A DNA stretch of 64,000 nucleotides from Allacma fusca (taxonomy: Eukaryota > Arthropoda > Collembola > Symphypleona > Sminthuridae): NCBI GenBank assembly GCA_947179485.1, contig OX359246.1, positions 34,451,632 to 34,515,631 of the forward strand, in the 5' to 3' direction. Under the pieces are notes generated by a model that did no database searches, had not been told where the DNA came from, and saw only the letters and a list, made by a program, of their open reading frames with translations. Shown in pieces: positions 45,531-55,769 of this stretch. A program made the translations under genes and the position numbers. Position 1 is the stretch's first letter; each line of letters starts with the position of its first letter.

Positions 45531-46490
45531 CTTGGATAAGTTCGTAGTTGAACCGAATCGGTCAAACAGTTTCGGAGTTACCCGGTTGTTTAGGGGCGAA
45601 GCGAAGCGAGATCCCTATTGCGAAGGTCTGGCTGTCTGCAGAGGCTGTCTTGTCCGCACGATATCTGCAGAACCATTGCTACTACACATTACAAAATTTT
45701 TACCGGGACAGATCGTGCAAAAAGGAAGAACCCTATTGTTTTTGAAGGACATCGTGTCATTCGTTTAACCTCAGAAAATTAAATGAGGTCACGTATAAAC
45801 TCATACTAATACATATGTGTTCACATTGGGGAGTACAGCTTGCGCCATCTATTGTAGGATTTGTTCTTTACCTTGAATGGTGTGTTCTAACCACCGGTAG
45901 AGTTCGGAAGTACTTGTGCATGGTGTTTTAAAATCGAATATGAAACGTTTTGCACAATTTACTATATGCGTACTGAATACAATACCACATACAAGGAAGC
46001 ACATGTATAAACCATTTTTTATTTTGCTTCAGTTTACATCTTTGCCCAGTACATATAAATGTGACCAGTACGGGGGAAAATTAAATACACGTTTCCTTGT
46101 ACACACCACATTACTGTTAATAACCCTTGTTGTACAATCCGCCGGCGCTTCGCCCCCTGGTGACTTAGCACGTAGTGCTACAGATGGTTTTTAAATATTG
46201 TTGTCTGATTTTGGTGAAACTTTGTATACATGGTCTTCAGGCACGGGTGAGGACAGTGATTGGAGTTGAGCTGTATCAGTAAAACCGTTTCGGAGTTACC
46301 TTGGTTTTAGGGGCGGCGTAGACGCTACTTGTAATTATTATTGCTACATATAAACAACAAAAAATATTCATAATTACACAGATTGATTAATCACACTTTG
46401 ATAAAATTCAAGTATATGTTACATACAGTAATTTTATAACGTTTTTCAAATACCATTCTATGATACATATATTCATATAACGTAGCCGTC
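45531..46490. other. Dispersed-repeat region upstream of TMEM53
   Basis: Two more copies of the TTCGGAGTTACC / TTAGGGGCG repeat (45572, 46293). The open frames at 45532-45768 and 45916-46194 run through repeat sequence and I do not support them as genes. Confidence 0.4.
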
Positions 46491-46506
46491 GAGCGTCTAA
46501 GCAATA

Positions 46507-46562
46507 TACAATATTAAGCAATTTTAGATTGTCGCCATAATCTAAAATTCCTTAATATTGTA
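46507..46562. other. Near-perfect 24-bp-arm hairpin
   Basis: TACAATATTAAGCAATTTTAG... (46507-46530) is complementary to 46539-46562 with one mismatch and an 8-base loop. It could fold as an RNA hairpin or be a small foldback; nothing around it decides. Confidence 0.5.
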
Positions 46563-46582
46563 CGCTCTATTGAGCTTCCAGT

Positions 46583-46715
46583 AGTAGGGCTTCTGTTCGG
46601 GGGGACCAGGATCTGGACAGTTTCGGGACAACACTTTTGTCCCCATGTTATTTCGGGACTGAATCGGGACTTTTTTGTCCCATTAGATTTCGTGACGGGA
46701 CGGAACAATAGATCG
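46583..46715. mobile_element. Element built of CGGGAC/GTCCCG words
   Basis: Starts TAGGGCTTCTG and contains ACAGTTTCGGGACAA, TTTGTCCCCATGT, TTTCGGGACTGAATCGGGAC. The same sequence occurs in inverted orientation at 51670-51840. Terminus TAG suggests a hAT relative. No target duplication found here. Confidence 0.5.
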
Positions 46716-47288
46716 GCACAGCAAAAAATACCTGTACAGTATACAATTGCTGTAAAAATGATGTGTGTATGTATATGATGTTATAATGTATATAACAGTT
46801 ATTAACTCGTGCTGGTACATCAAATTGTGGCGATTCGTCCCTTGGTGGCTTCACAGGCAGTACCGATCATAGTTAATTTTTATTTGGGTAAATTATAAAT
46901 GTTAAATTAATATTTACCTTCACGACTTTGTGTTAACGTTTTATGTTGATAAAATATACTACACAAATCGTATTAATTTATTAAGGGGTAGCCAACACTG
47001 TGTACCCCCCAGAAAAGAATCCTCGATGTGTTCACCATTAGTTGTATGCTGTTACAATTAATAACAATCTGGCTCTCACGATTATTTTTGATTTATAAGA
47101 AAACAGCCTAGAAATTACAAGCTGGAAGGTGAATGATTTATTTAATAAATCGCAAGTAATTTTTTCGTAACCATTAAGCTGTAGAGAGCAAAGGAAGCGT
47201 CTGATTCAAAGAGTGTAGTATTAAATGAGAATTATTGTAGTCATAAAAGAGAGATCGAATAATTAAATGATAAACTGTGTTCCCTACC
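46716..47288. other. TMEM53 upstream region
   Basis: AT-rich, no TATA or initiator that I would single out. No other gene. Confidence 0.4.
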
Positions 47289-48457
47289 ATGTCTACACCC
47301 GGACAGTTGCAATTTACACTGGAATATCCACAACCAGAAGCTTTTGACCAAAATTGTGAGCTAACACCTGGTAACTTCCAGAAGCTGGATATTGAAAGCA
47401 CAGGGGACAATAAAACTATCGTAGTTGTTTTATTTGGTTGGACCGGAGCAAAAGATAAGCAACTGGCAAAGTATTCGGATATTTACTTGAAAAGAGGGTA
47501 AGCAATGATCGTAAGAAAACTAATTCATGTCTACGGTATAATCTAAACTGATACCAGCTTAAAATTTAAATTTGAAATAGATACATATACCTAAATGTCT
47601 GTGTTAATTACAGATATATTATTGCACGCTCCATCGCTCCATTAAGCGTCTTGATTTATAAGCACGCCCATTTTGCTGTACTAGCTGCTGAACTGGTGCA
47701 GAAATTGAAAGAAGCCAAATTGCAAACACATCCCATTTTTTTCCACGCTTTTTCAAATGCTGGGCCATTTTTGTACAGTTGCGTGCTGAAAGAAATTGCG
47801 AGTCAGAGTAATTCACAGGAGTTTGACATTCGTGGGACCATATTAGACTCTGGTCCCTTTTGGCCCACTGCTAAGACATGTTACGCGGCAATGGTGACAA
47901 CTTGTAATTCTGCGCTTCCATACAACTTCGGATTCGCCCATGTTTTTGCCTTTTTTGCTGTGTTAATACTATTGACGAGGCTATTTTGGACGTTCGCGAA
48001 GGTCGCTTGGGAATGCGGTACAGTTGGAACATTTAAAAGACCGGGTCCAATTGAAGACAAAATAGAGACGTTTCCCATGAGTGACTTCCTAACCCGGATT
48101 TGGAAGTTACGAAACCATCCATTTTTGTTTCTTTACTCCGAGACGGATACCATCACTCCTGTAAAAGAATTGGAGGGAATCGCTGGTGCCATCCGGGACA
48201 GAGGGAGCCCTGTTCAACTCGTTAAATTTGAGGGATCCGCTCATGTTTTACATTATAAGATGCACCCGGCAGTAAGGAATTAAATCAAAATGAATTGTGT
48301 AACAGTATATACTGTAGTAAATAATAATTTGGTGTCACATTTTAGATTTTAAAAGTATGCATTTTTGCAGGAGTATGTTTCTGCCGTTTCCAAGTTTATT
48401 GACGAGACCATGGAATCCAACCTAGGACCGGCTATATTTTGGGATGAGTACAATTGA
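47289..48457 (+). CDS. TMEM53: TMEM53 (DUF829, alpha/beta-hydrolase-fold membrane protein)
   Basis: Three exons: 47289-47497, 47614-48271, 48371-48457, all GT-AG with matching phases, giving 317 residues. Landmarks of the family: FGWTGAKDKQLAKYSDIY near residues 50-65, IARSIAPLS after the first intron, HAFSNAGPFLY (putative nucleophile Ser about residue 116), YSETDTITP (Asp about 247) and SAHVLHYKMHP (His about 280). A hydrophobic segment lies at about residues 180-205. Human TMEM53 is a nuclear-envelope protein linked to restraining BMP signalling; hydrolase activity is unproven. The ATG at 47289 is chosen because the family's conserved start region follows; an upstream in-frame GTG is not a plausible start. 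A second copy lies left of the window. Confidence 0.9.
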
Positions 48458-51222
48458 ATGTTTGAAATCGGAAAAGTTAACCCGGTTAAGTGATTTCTGA
48501 TGAACTGGTTACTATTTCCCGTTTATGATTACTCCTGAGATGCGGTGGCAGCTTTTTTCCTTCCATAGTTTTCCGCTCTGCAACTTCGTTGAGGGCTAAA
48601 TAAAATCTTCCTTTTTTTGACATTAAGCGTTATTATAACGTAGTATTATTTATTAGATAACCTTATTTTAAACTTTTATTTTGTGTAGACATAAACATGA
48701 TGTAGTCTGATTGAAGTTCATATTTTGAATAGTGTGGTTATTTATTTTCACTAAAATTAGGTGAGCTAGAAATTACAGAAATAATGTTTCATTGTAGATA
48801 ACATAAATTATTTTGATGCAGGTGCATGCATATAATTAGTGTAAAGCAAATTGCCTGCTTTTGGGATTTTATTTAAATAGTGATATCCATGAGCTTTGGT
48901 CAAATTCCCACAGAGAGAACTTTCAAATGTCTGCTGTTTGCATCTCTTGTTTCGTTCGTCGAAGATACATCGACTCTAGATATGTCTACAGCCTACAGGA
49001 TAATTCGTATATTTTTGCATACATGAGTATTTATAAGTTTCTAGCTTAACCCTAGTTAGTGAATTTTCTAATCGGTAAACGGTCATAAAGGAAAACGATG
49101 CTTTCGAAAGCGAATTTGTAAACGAAATGGGTCCAGATTCCAGTCCGAGTGCCTTTCCATCAAGTACAAATATTCAAATCAAGACAGCAAACGTGGGCTC
49201 CAAGCACGCACTAACACCAAACAATGAATGAACTCAGGATCATTTAGTATATGGGATCGGGTGTCGACAGATGTGATACCCGAACCCGACGGTTTCCGCA
49301 TCCAATTTAACTGTGTCGAACCTTCGATAGGCTTCTATGACCCATAGAATATTAGGTGTAGTAACTACAGATTAATTTGTTTAGCATTCCGTGGTGTAAA
49401 ATTTTGTAATTTGTTAGGAATTGTTATAAGTAACCTAAATAAATAAGATATTTTATGCATACTAATACATAGGTATTGGGTGGGCTACAAAAGGCAAAAA
49501 TATTATTTCACTACCGGGAACTGACAACATACAAAATTACATGTATGTACATATTATGTATAGGAATTGCTTGCTTTTGTGATTTTAAACGAAGTGACAT
49601 TTGGAGTTTTTATTTCAAATGCCACAGAAATACGTAAGTTGAATAGCGATTTATGTGCTGTATGTTTGCTCTCATTTTTTAGCAATGAGAGATTGATTCT
49701 ATCTAACCTAAGGGATAATTACTGTGCACATACATAAATAAAGAAATGCTTTGCAAATAACAAGACTGACGTAACCAGACATGTGTAACCTCGTGTAGGA
49801 TTCCTATAAGTGACGTCCCGTGATGTCGCTGTGACGTCACAACAGCGGTGTCCCCTCAGGCTATATTTCTGAAATACTTGTTTATTACTTGTTTAAGGCA
49901 AAATCGACGACGCAAATGTGTTCCATATAATACCAGGAGCTTAAATTAATTTTAGGGCCCATTTGGGTAACAGATTACTAGGCCTAGGTTAGCATGGTTA
50001 AATGACGATTACTGCCGTTTGTGTTGGCCAATTGGAACCAAACAAAATCCAAATCCACTTAAGGCTTATAGTATGTGGCTTTACTGTTAACACAAATATC
50101 CGGCGGGTACTGGAACCGGGTAATACAATGCCCGATATTCGTAAATATTATAGTACCACGGGTTTTTACATGTGCTGGGTATTATAATACCTGGGTGCAA
50201 TGCCGGATGTCATTAGTACAAAGATAATCTGACGCCCAACAAGCACTAAAACATGTTAAACAAGTGAAAATCACGAATTGTTTAATATTTATGAATATCG
50301 GGCATTGTGTTACCCGGTTGCAGCACCCGCCGGATATTAGGCCTAGTAATCTGTTACCCAAATGGACCCTAAAAATTAATTTAAGCTCCTGGTATTATAT
50401 GGAACTCATTCGTCGTCGGTTTTGCCTTAAACAAGTAATAAACAAGTATTTCAGAAATATAGCCTGAGGGGACACCACTGTTGTGACGTCACAGGGTCAT
50501 CACGGGACGTCACTTATGGGAATCCTACACGAGGTTACACATGCCTAGACGTAACCCTAAATGTATAAAACATTCCTGAGATATGTAATTATAAATATTC
50601 TATAATAAGTAGTAGCTGTATATGCCTGTGCAATTAAATGCTTTCAATCTCATCGAAAGTCGTTCCCAACTGGTTGGTTACCCCTTGTATTTCTGTGGAA
50701 AAATTCCAAAAATTGTTCCAACAAATAAGGAAGTCACAATAGTACAATGTGAAATGTTTATATCAAATAATTATAAAAACTTCTGTCTGCAGTTCAGTCT
50801 CACTTTGAAACACAAACCTTAGCTTGCCTTATGCTAGAATTCAGTTCTATCAGTACAAATATAAAATCATTCACATGAATGCGTTCTAAAAGTAGTGAGT
50901 GGAAGCTCGGAAACTTGGAACGATGGAGACTTTAGATATTTTCCACGTTAAAATTTATTGTAATAAGAAAATAGTTTTCTGAGCACCAATATTAAATCAC
51001 TAGCTCACAGTAGACTTAGAATATTCATCAAAATGTTTAGGGACATACAGCAAGGGCAAAAATCACAAATTCGAATGTTTGGTTATTTACTTCTTCATTA
51101 GTGTGTTATAACTGCATCAACAATGACACCGAATTCAATTGAATTTCAATGACACGAGGGGATATACTGTAATTTATGTATCTTTCTTACAATTAAATTT
51201 TACATCTGCAGGCACTGCTGCA
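48303..51222. repeat. Segmental duplication, right copy, first block
   Basis: Pairs with 1-2056. The extra length is the MITE at 49777-50546 and smaller indels. The end coincides with the left end of a composite hAT-like insertion. Confidence 0.9.
49777..50546. mobile_element. Long-TIR MITE, 770 bp, with 9-bp duplication
   Basis: Inverted arms of about 215 bp, starting AGACATGTGTAACCTCGTG. GACGTAACC stands at 49768-49776 and 50548-50556 (one extra A on the right). Long arms plus a 9-bp duplication suggest the Mutator-like class. The left duplication copy (1-2056) has the empty site. Inside, CCGGGTAATACAATGCCCGATATTC-like words repeat in opposite orientations. No ORF of note. Confidence 0.85.
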
Positions 51223-51868
51223 CTAGTCTAGTCAGACTTGACTAGGAAATGGGGGACTTGACTAGACTAGTTAAGGATTTTCGTAAATTTGACTAGTTTG
51301 ACTTGACTAGCAAGCACCGAATACAGCGAAGAATTGACTTGACTAGACTAGATTACATTAGAAATTATAATGATTGACTTGACTTGACTAGGTGATGTGA
51401 AATGTGCAGGAACTAGTCTAGTCAATTTGTGAATATCTTCAAATGATGTCTATAAATCATTCAATGAAGCAGTATTAGGAGGGAGTGGGGGAACTTCAAA
51501 CAATAACAAAGGCTCCAAACCATATGAAATTTCGATATCAGGACGTAATTGTAACTTCATTCTTTAACGATTAATACATCCAGCGTGGAAAAATGCAGTG
51601 CATAATTGAATTACTCAAGCCGTTAATTCATTGCACGGTATAGGCAGGAACAGTATTATATACGTCATGTATGTCTAGGGCTTCTACTGGGGACAATATT
51701 TTTGTCCCGGTGGCAATTCTGTCCCGTCCCGAAATCCTCGGGACAAAAAAAATCGTCCCGATTCAGTCCCGAAATTACATGGGGACAAAAATTTTGTCCC
51801 GAAACTGTCCCGATCCCGGTCCCGTCCGTTCTAGTAAAGTCTGACAAGACTAGGGCAGCAGTACTCTG
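51223..51868. mobile_element. Composite hAT-like insertion built of GACTTGACTAG words
   Basis: Left end CACTGCTGCACTAGTCTAGTC and right end (reverse complement) TACTGCTGCCCTAGTCTTGTC form imperfect inverted repeats of over 30 bp. 51223-51425 is full of GACTAG/CTAGTC and TTGACTTGAC words. A second element occupies 51670-51840. A clean 8-bp duplication is not visible, so class is tentative. Confidence 0.6.
51670..51840. mobile_element. GTCCCG-word element nested in the previous one
   Basis: Reverse-complement relative of 46583-46715, starting TAGGGCTTCTAC and dense in GTCCCG and GGGACAAAA words. Flanks GTATGTC and GTAAAGTC could be a worn target duplication. Confidence 0.55.
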
Positions 51869-52339
51869 ACCTCAGAAATTATCAAATCACCACTTCGAAT
51901 TTCCCAGTTTTCCAAAAATTATGGGAAACTTTTCAACAAACGGAATGCTGGAGCGATCTTGGTTTTGATCTTGTCGAACCAAAGGCTTCAATACCATTTT
52001 GAGGTTTACTATGTTTTGAAAAAAAATTTAAACGTAATTTACGCTTCACATTTCCCTGAACATGTACTTGTGCAAACTTGCAAACCACTTCGACTTTTCC
52101 ATACTTCGAAAAATAAACATTATAAAAACAGGGATTGGGTTTTAAACTTCACTTCAACATTTCAACTTGTGACTTGCGTGTATCCATGCAAACCAGTTCA
52201 AATATTTTAGTTTCTGAGAACTTCGGAAAAATTTCGCTCATAAAAACAAATTGCGGCAAACTGTGGAATTAATTTTCATTTATACTCATGTGAAACGCGT
52301 AGGACGCCTATCGCTTCGCTCATTGAGCAGTCGGTCAAC
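51869..52339. other. Spacer
   Basis: No gene supported; the 80-codon frames here lack any recognisable feature. Together with 51223-51868 it takes the place that holds 41.8 kb in the left duplicate. Confidence 0.45.
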
Positions 52340-52920
52340 CGATTGCAATTTACGATTTTTTTTATCTAATATTATCGAACTCGGTCGCGAAAATGTAACA
52401 TTAATAATAAATTATCGTCCATCAGTAAAAGTAGGTTTTGATAGAAAATGTGTTTACTTTACTTATTCTTTAACCTTGCATGTTATTTACTAATAGTCAT
52501 TGAAAAACGAAGTTTCACTGTGAAATCCCTCCTGCGTAAAGCGAATAGACATTTTCCATCGTTTCAAGTTAGTACTTAGTACATATGTAAGTGAAACGCG
52601 TGCAAGAAATAGGGCTTCCCCCTTTGTAGGATCTGCATGACCTTTGTGTGGCCCTATTTGTACAAGTAACTATATGCTTGTGCTTTTGCGTAACTTCAAA
52701 CAAAAAATACAAAAACACAACGAAATAGCACTAAATTGCTAAGTCACTAATAGGTAAAGTGACGTATTATAGTGTCCGAAATAAGGATCTATAACTGTGT
52801 ATTGTACTGTAATGTCTATAAGAACGATTGAAAATTATTTAAATTGATGACACTCTCTACTGCTTAATGTGTTTACAGATGAAAATATGTTATTTTAACT
52901 TTCTTAAGTCAAACGAATGG
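52340..52920. repeat. Segmental duplication, right copy, second block
   Basis: Pairs with 43850-44417 and ends within the exon called next, which continues uninterrupted here. Confidence 0.85.
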
Positions 52921-53172
52921 CCTCATCTGCTTCAAAATCAATTGATTTCGGAAGGTTTATATAATCTACAGCTGCAACTGAATTTGAATCATCTGGTACA
53001 ATGGTTCGACAGTGAGAAGCAAACTCTACGAGTACCTACGATAATGTCGGACATCGATTCATACTTGGAACAAGTATCAACTGTTCTGACTTGTAAACAG
53101 AATACCAAGAAAGTGAATATCTTGAAGTACTCTTGGGAGAATATATTTTACATTTCCAACCTTGTATATTAG
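52867..53172 (+). CDS. Candidate exon of an unknown gene
   Basis: 101-codon open frame. A TTTACAG acceptor lies at 52872-52878, so the exon may really start at 52879 (MKICYFNFLKSNEWPHLLQ). The rest is helical and polar, with no family recognised. The left duplicate keeps the acceptor and the same frame for 14 codons before the duplication break. It may be the first visible exon of the membrane-protein gene at 54154-54915, because both are on the plus strand and nothing else intervenes but the minisatellite; that link is inference. The frame ends with TAG at 53170, and a GTGAAT at 53114 could be the donor. Confidence 0.4.
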   Translation: MCLQMKICYFNFLKSNEWPHLLQNQLISEGLYNLQLQLNLNHLVQWFDSEKQTLRVPTIMSDIDSYLEQVSTVLTCKQNTKKVNILKYSWENIFYISNLVY

Positions 53173-53287
53173 TAGTATCCTTTTATTGGAACAACGGTTT
53201 CGTTTTCTCCCTCAGGCCACAATCGATACCCGGGTATCGTTCGGGGATGCCCGAGTATGCCCGACAGAGATGAGGGTTGAATATTTT

Positions 53288-53408
53288 ACCAACCAGATGA
53301 CCAACCAGATGACCAACCAGATGACCAACCAGATGACCAACCAGATGACCAACCAGATGACCAACCAGATGACCAACCAGATGACCAACCAGATGACCCA
53401 CCAGATGA
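53288..53408 (+). repeat. 12-bp minisatellite ACCAACCAGATG, about 10 units
   Basis: Nearly perfect units. In one plus frame it reads Gln-Pro-Asp-Asp and runs on into a non-repetitive GPAAYPNFSVMPGLSG sequence to a stop near 53480, so it could be part of an exon. All six frames are open because the period is divisible by three. Same unit as the array at 58302-59215. Confidence 0.85.
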
Positions 53409-54150
53409 GGACCAAGGACCCGCAGCCTATCCGAACTTTTCAGTAATGCCCGGACTCTCCGGAAATGTGGGCGTAGGTGAAGAGTAAGAAAGCGAGTGTT
53501 GGGGAAAGTCGAGACGTGGAAACTCTGCTTTCCCTCCAAGTACATATATTTCTATAAACAAATCTAAAGTTAATGACGCAACTGGAAGTTTCGAACGTTG
53601 TTTACATATATTACCACTAGCAGAATTTACTGCGCTGGAAAAAGATAGTGTTGGGGGTAAATTGAGACATGGAAAACTTTCCCGCATCGTCTTGCATATT
53701 ATAACAACGAGCATAAATTACTGAATTTTCGAAGTTGTCACAATTGTATGCTGAAAACCTAGTGTTAGGAAAAATTGATATATGGATATTTTACCTTCCC
53801 ACAATCTGCATACATTTTTACATACAAGCGACGAGTTAATAAGACAACTGGAAGTAGCAACGTCGTTTGCATATCTTACAATTAGCTTGATTTACTATAT
53901 TTTTTAAATGGTCACAACTGTGCGTTGTTTCTGGTTACTGTTTCCTGGATTTTCTCAGTATCCAAAGTATTGACAGACAGTACAGTTGTGACTAAAGTTT
54001 TTGAAGTGATCGAACTGTTTTTAAGTTTTAGCTTCTCTGTGACCAAAAGTAAGTTTTTATTTTATTTTAAATTAGCGCACTACATTTGTACCCAAGTAAT
54101 TACAATTTATATTTTTTACAGTTTGTTATTATACATATATTGTTTTTGTA
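53409..54150. other. Intronic or intergenic sequence
   Basis: AT-rich, without a further exon I can support. An 81-codon frame at 53925-54170 is mostly hydrophobic low-complexity sequence. Confidence 0.4.
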
Positions 54151-54153
54151 GTG

Positions 54154-54915
54154 TTTTCTGTTCCCGATAATTGCATCGAATGGGTCCAAAAATATTTTTG
54201 AGTGGCCATTTCCAACAGGAAGTGCAAATGTATCCTGGACATGAGAGAGGCTCCAGCTGACCTTCTCGGTGTGGTCAGTCCAGGAGGGAGCTGTGGATAT
54301 TTTGTCAGAATGTTTTGTGGAACCCATCCCACGACCACAACCGCTACAACTCCAGCAACTCCACCGCCTCACAATGACGGGCAGAACGCGGGTAAGTACT
54401 ACTTCAGTATTTCGGAGGAAAATATAATTTTGGTTCAAATACTAAAAATCATAATTCAATCGTTCAAAATATTACATAGTGATTTTATTTTCAGTGGTTG
54501 TGTTGCTGTCAGTGTTGGTGGGGCTAGTCCTCATGTTTGTGCCTCTTGCTGTTGCTGGTGGTTCTGGCCGAGGATTCGCAGCTGGTTCGTACGACTTCCA
54601 GAGATTCCAAGTGGGTCTACTTCAGTCGGGGCTGATTCGCCACCACCACTGATACCACCATCACCAACACCAGCGGCAACAGTGCGAGACCAGGAACCGA
54701 CTCCAGTCCCGGATGCACCAGCAAATGTAGTCAACCCAAATTATCTTTACAAGGACCCAACTGATTTAAATGTGACTACGGAAGCACTAGCAAATGGAGA
54801 AAAACGTGCTGGAGGGAACGACACTGACCAGGAGCGACCTTGCAGCAGTTCCAAAATTCCGGTTAGAATCCAGCCTGACCGCAAGGTGAAGAATGTCCGA
54901 CCCTTGGATATTTAG
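54154..54915 (+). pseudogene. Membrane-protein gene, last exons, with frame breaks
   Basis: Exon A (up to 54391; GT donor GTAAGT) encodes a Cys-rich segment (NRKCKCILDMREAP, GGSCGYFVRMFC) and a Thr/Pro stalk (THPTTTTATTPATPPP). Exon B (54495-54915) continues in phase with a clear transmembrane helix (VVLLSVLVGLVLMFVPLAVA). A Pro-rich cytoplasmic tail (SPPPLIPPSPTPAA, ending RKVKNVRPLDI) follows, but in a frame offset by one. An in-frame TGA (54199-54201) also stands in exon A just before VAISN. Topology would be type I: extracellular, helix, cytosolic tail. Two disruptions make a decayed copy likely, unless the break is an assembly error. Family not recognised. Confidence 0.5.
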
Positions 54916-55769
54916 AATATTTTATGTTTTTGTTGAAATTCTAATGACCGTTTTCCAAATATATTTTCAATAGCAATTCAGATTAAAATTAATAATAATG
55001 AATTCCATTCCTAATTTAAATATTTGTTTTCTGTAATACAAATCGTGTGCAACGTATTTGAATATTTTCTATAAATTCAACTCCAATTTAAATAAATAAA
55101 ATATAAATAAATAGACTTCCTAATTTTCAAAAAACATCGACTCATTTTGCATTCACACGTTATAACTGCAAATTAAAGCATCAACTACAACTACCAAGGA
55201 TTTTCTACACAAACTGGCACTTGAACCTGCTACAATTGATACGCATACTAATTCCAAACATTTTCATTGGAACATAATATTATGTACGTATTTATATATT
55301 TGTGATTTCGTTCTTGCTAAACTGTATTTGTGCTGTAGCTTTGAAAGTACTACAGCACAGTCACAAGCCTGCCCAGAACCATCTATGAGAATGAACTAGC
55401 ATCTATAAACTATGAGAAATGTACACCAGGCAACTACAACTGAAGTGCCTACCCTACTCTAATATAAACATACAATAAGACAATTTAATACTAATTTTCC
55501 ACAATTTTTACAATTTCAATGAATGAACGTTGCCTCGGGTACTAATGCATTGCATTCAAACGTCAAATAGTAAATACAATTGCTAATATTACTAAATACA
55601 AATTCAGAAAAATAATCGGCATATAATAATTCGTACGAAAGTAGAGATTTAGTGAGGTTCCCAACTTTGTCGAATTGTGTACAGAAAGCGGTAAGGTTTA
55701 ATGAAAAACTGAAAACAGTTGCTCACAAGACACCACAGCTTTAACATCTCCGAATCGTTCATATATAAC
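54916..55769. other. Intergenic region
   Basis: AT-rich with no gene. It contains the 3' flank of the membrane-protein gene (several AATAAA-like words near 55094) and the upstream region of the chromodomain gene. Confidence 0.5.

Noticed and set aside
45532..46194. Short open frames upstream of TMEM53
   Set aside because: They lie in the dispersed TTCGGAGTTACC/TTAGGGG repeat and have no protein-like features.
51959..52493. Two frames of 80-83 codons
   Set aside because: Low-complexity AT-rich translation, not conserved in the left duplicate.
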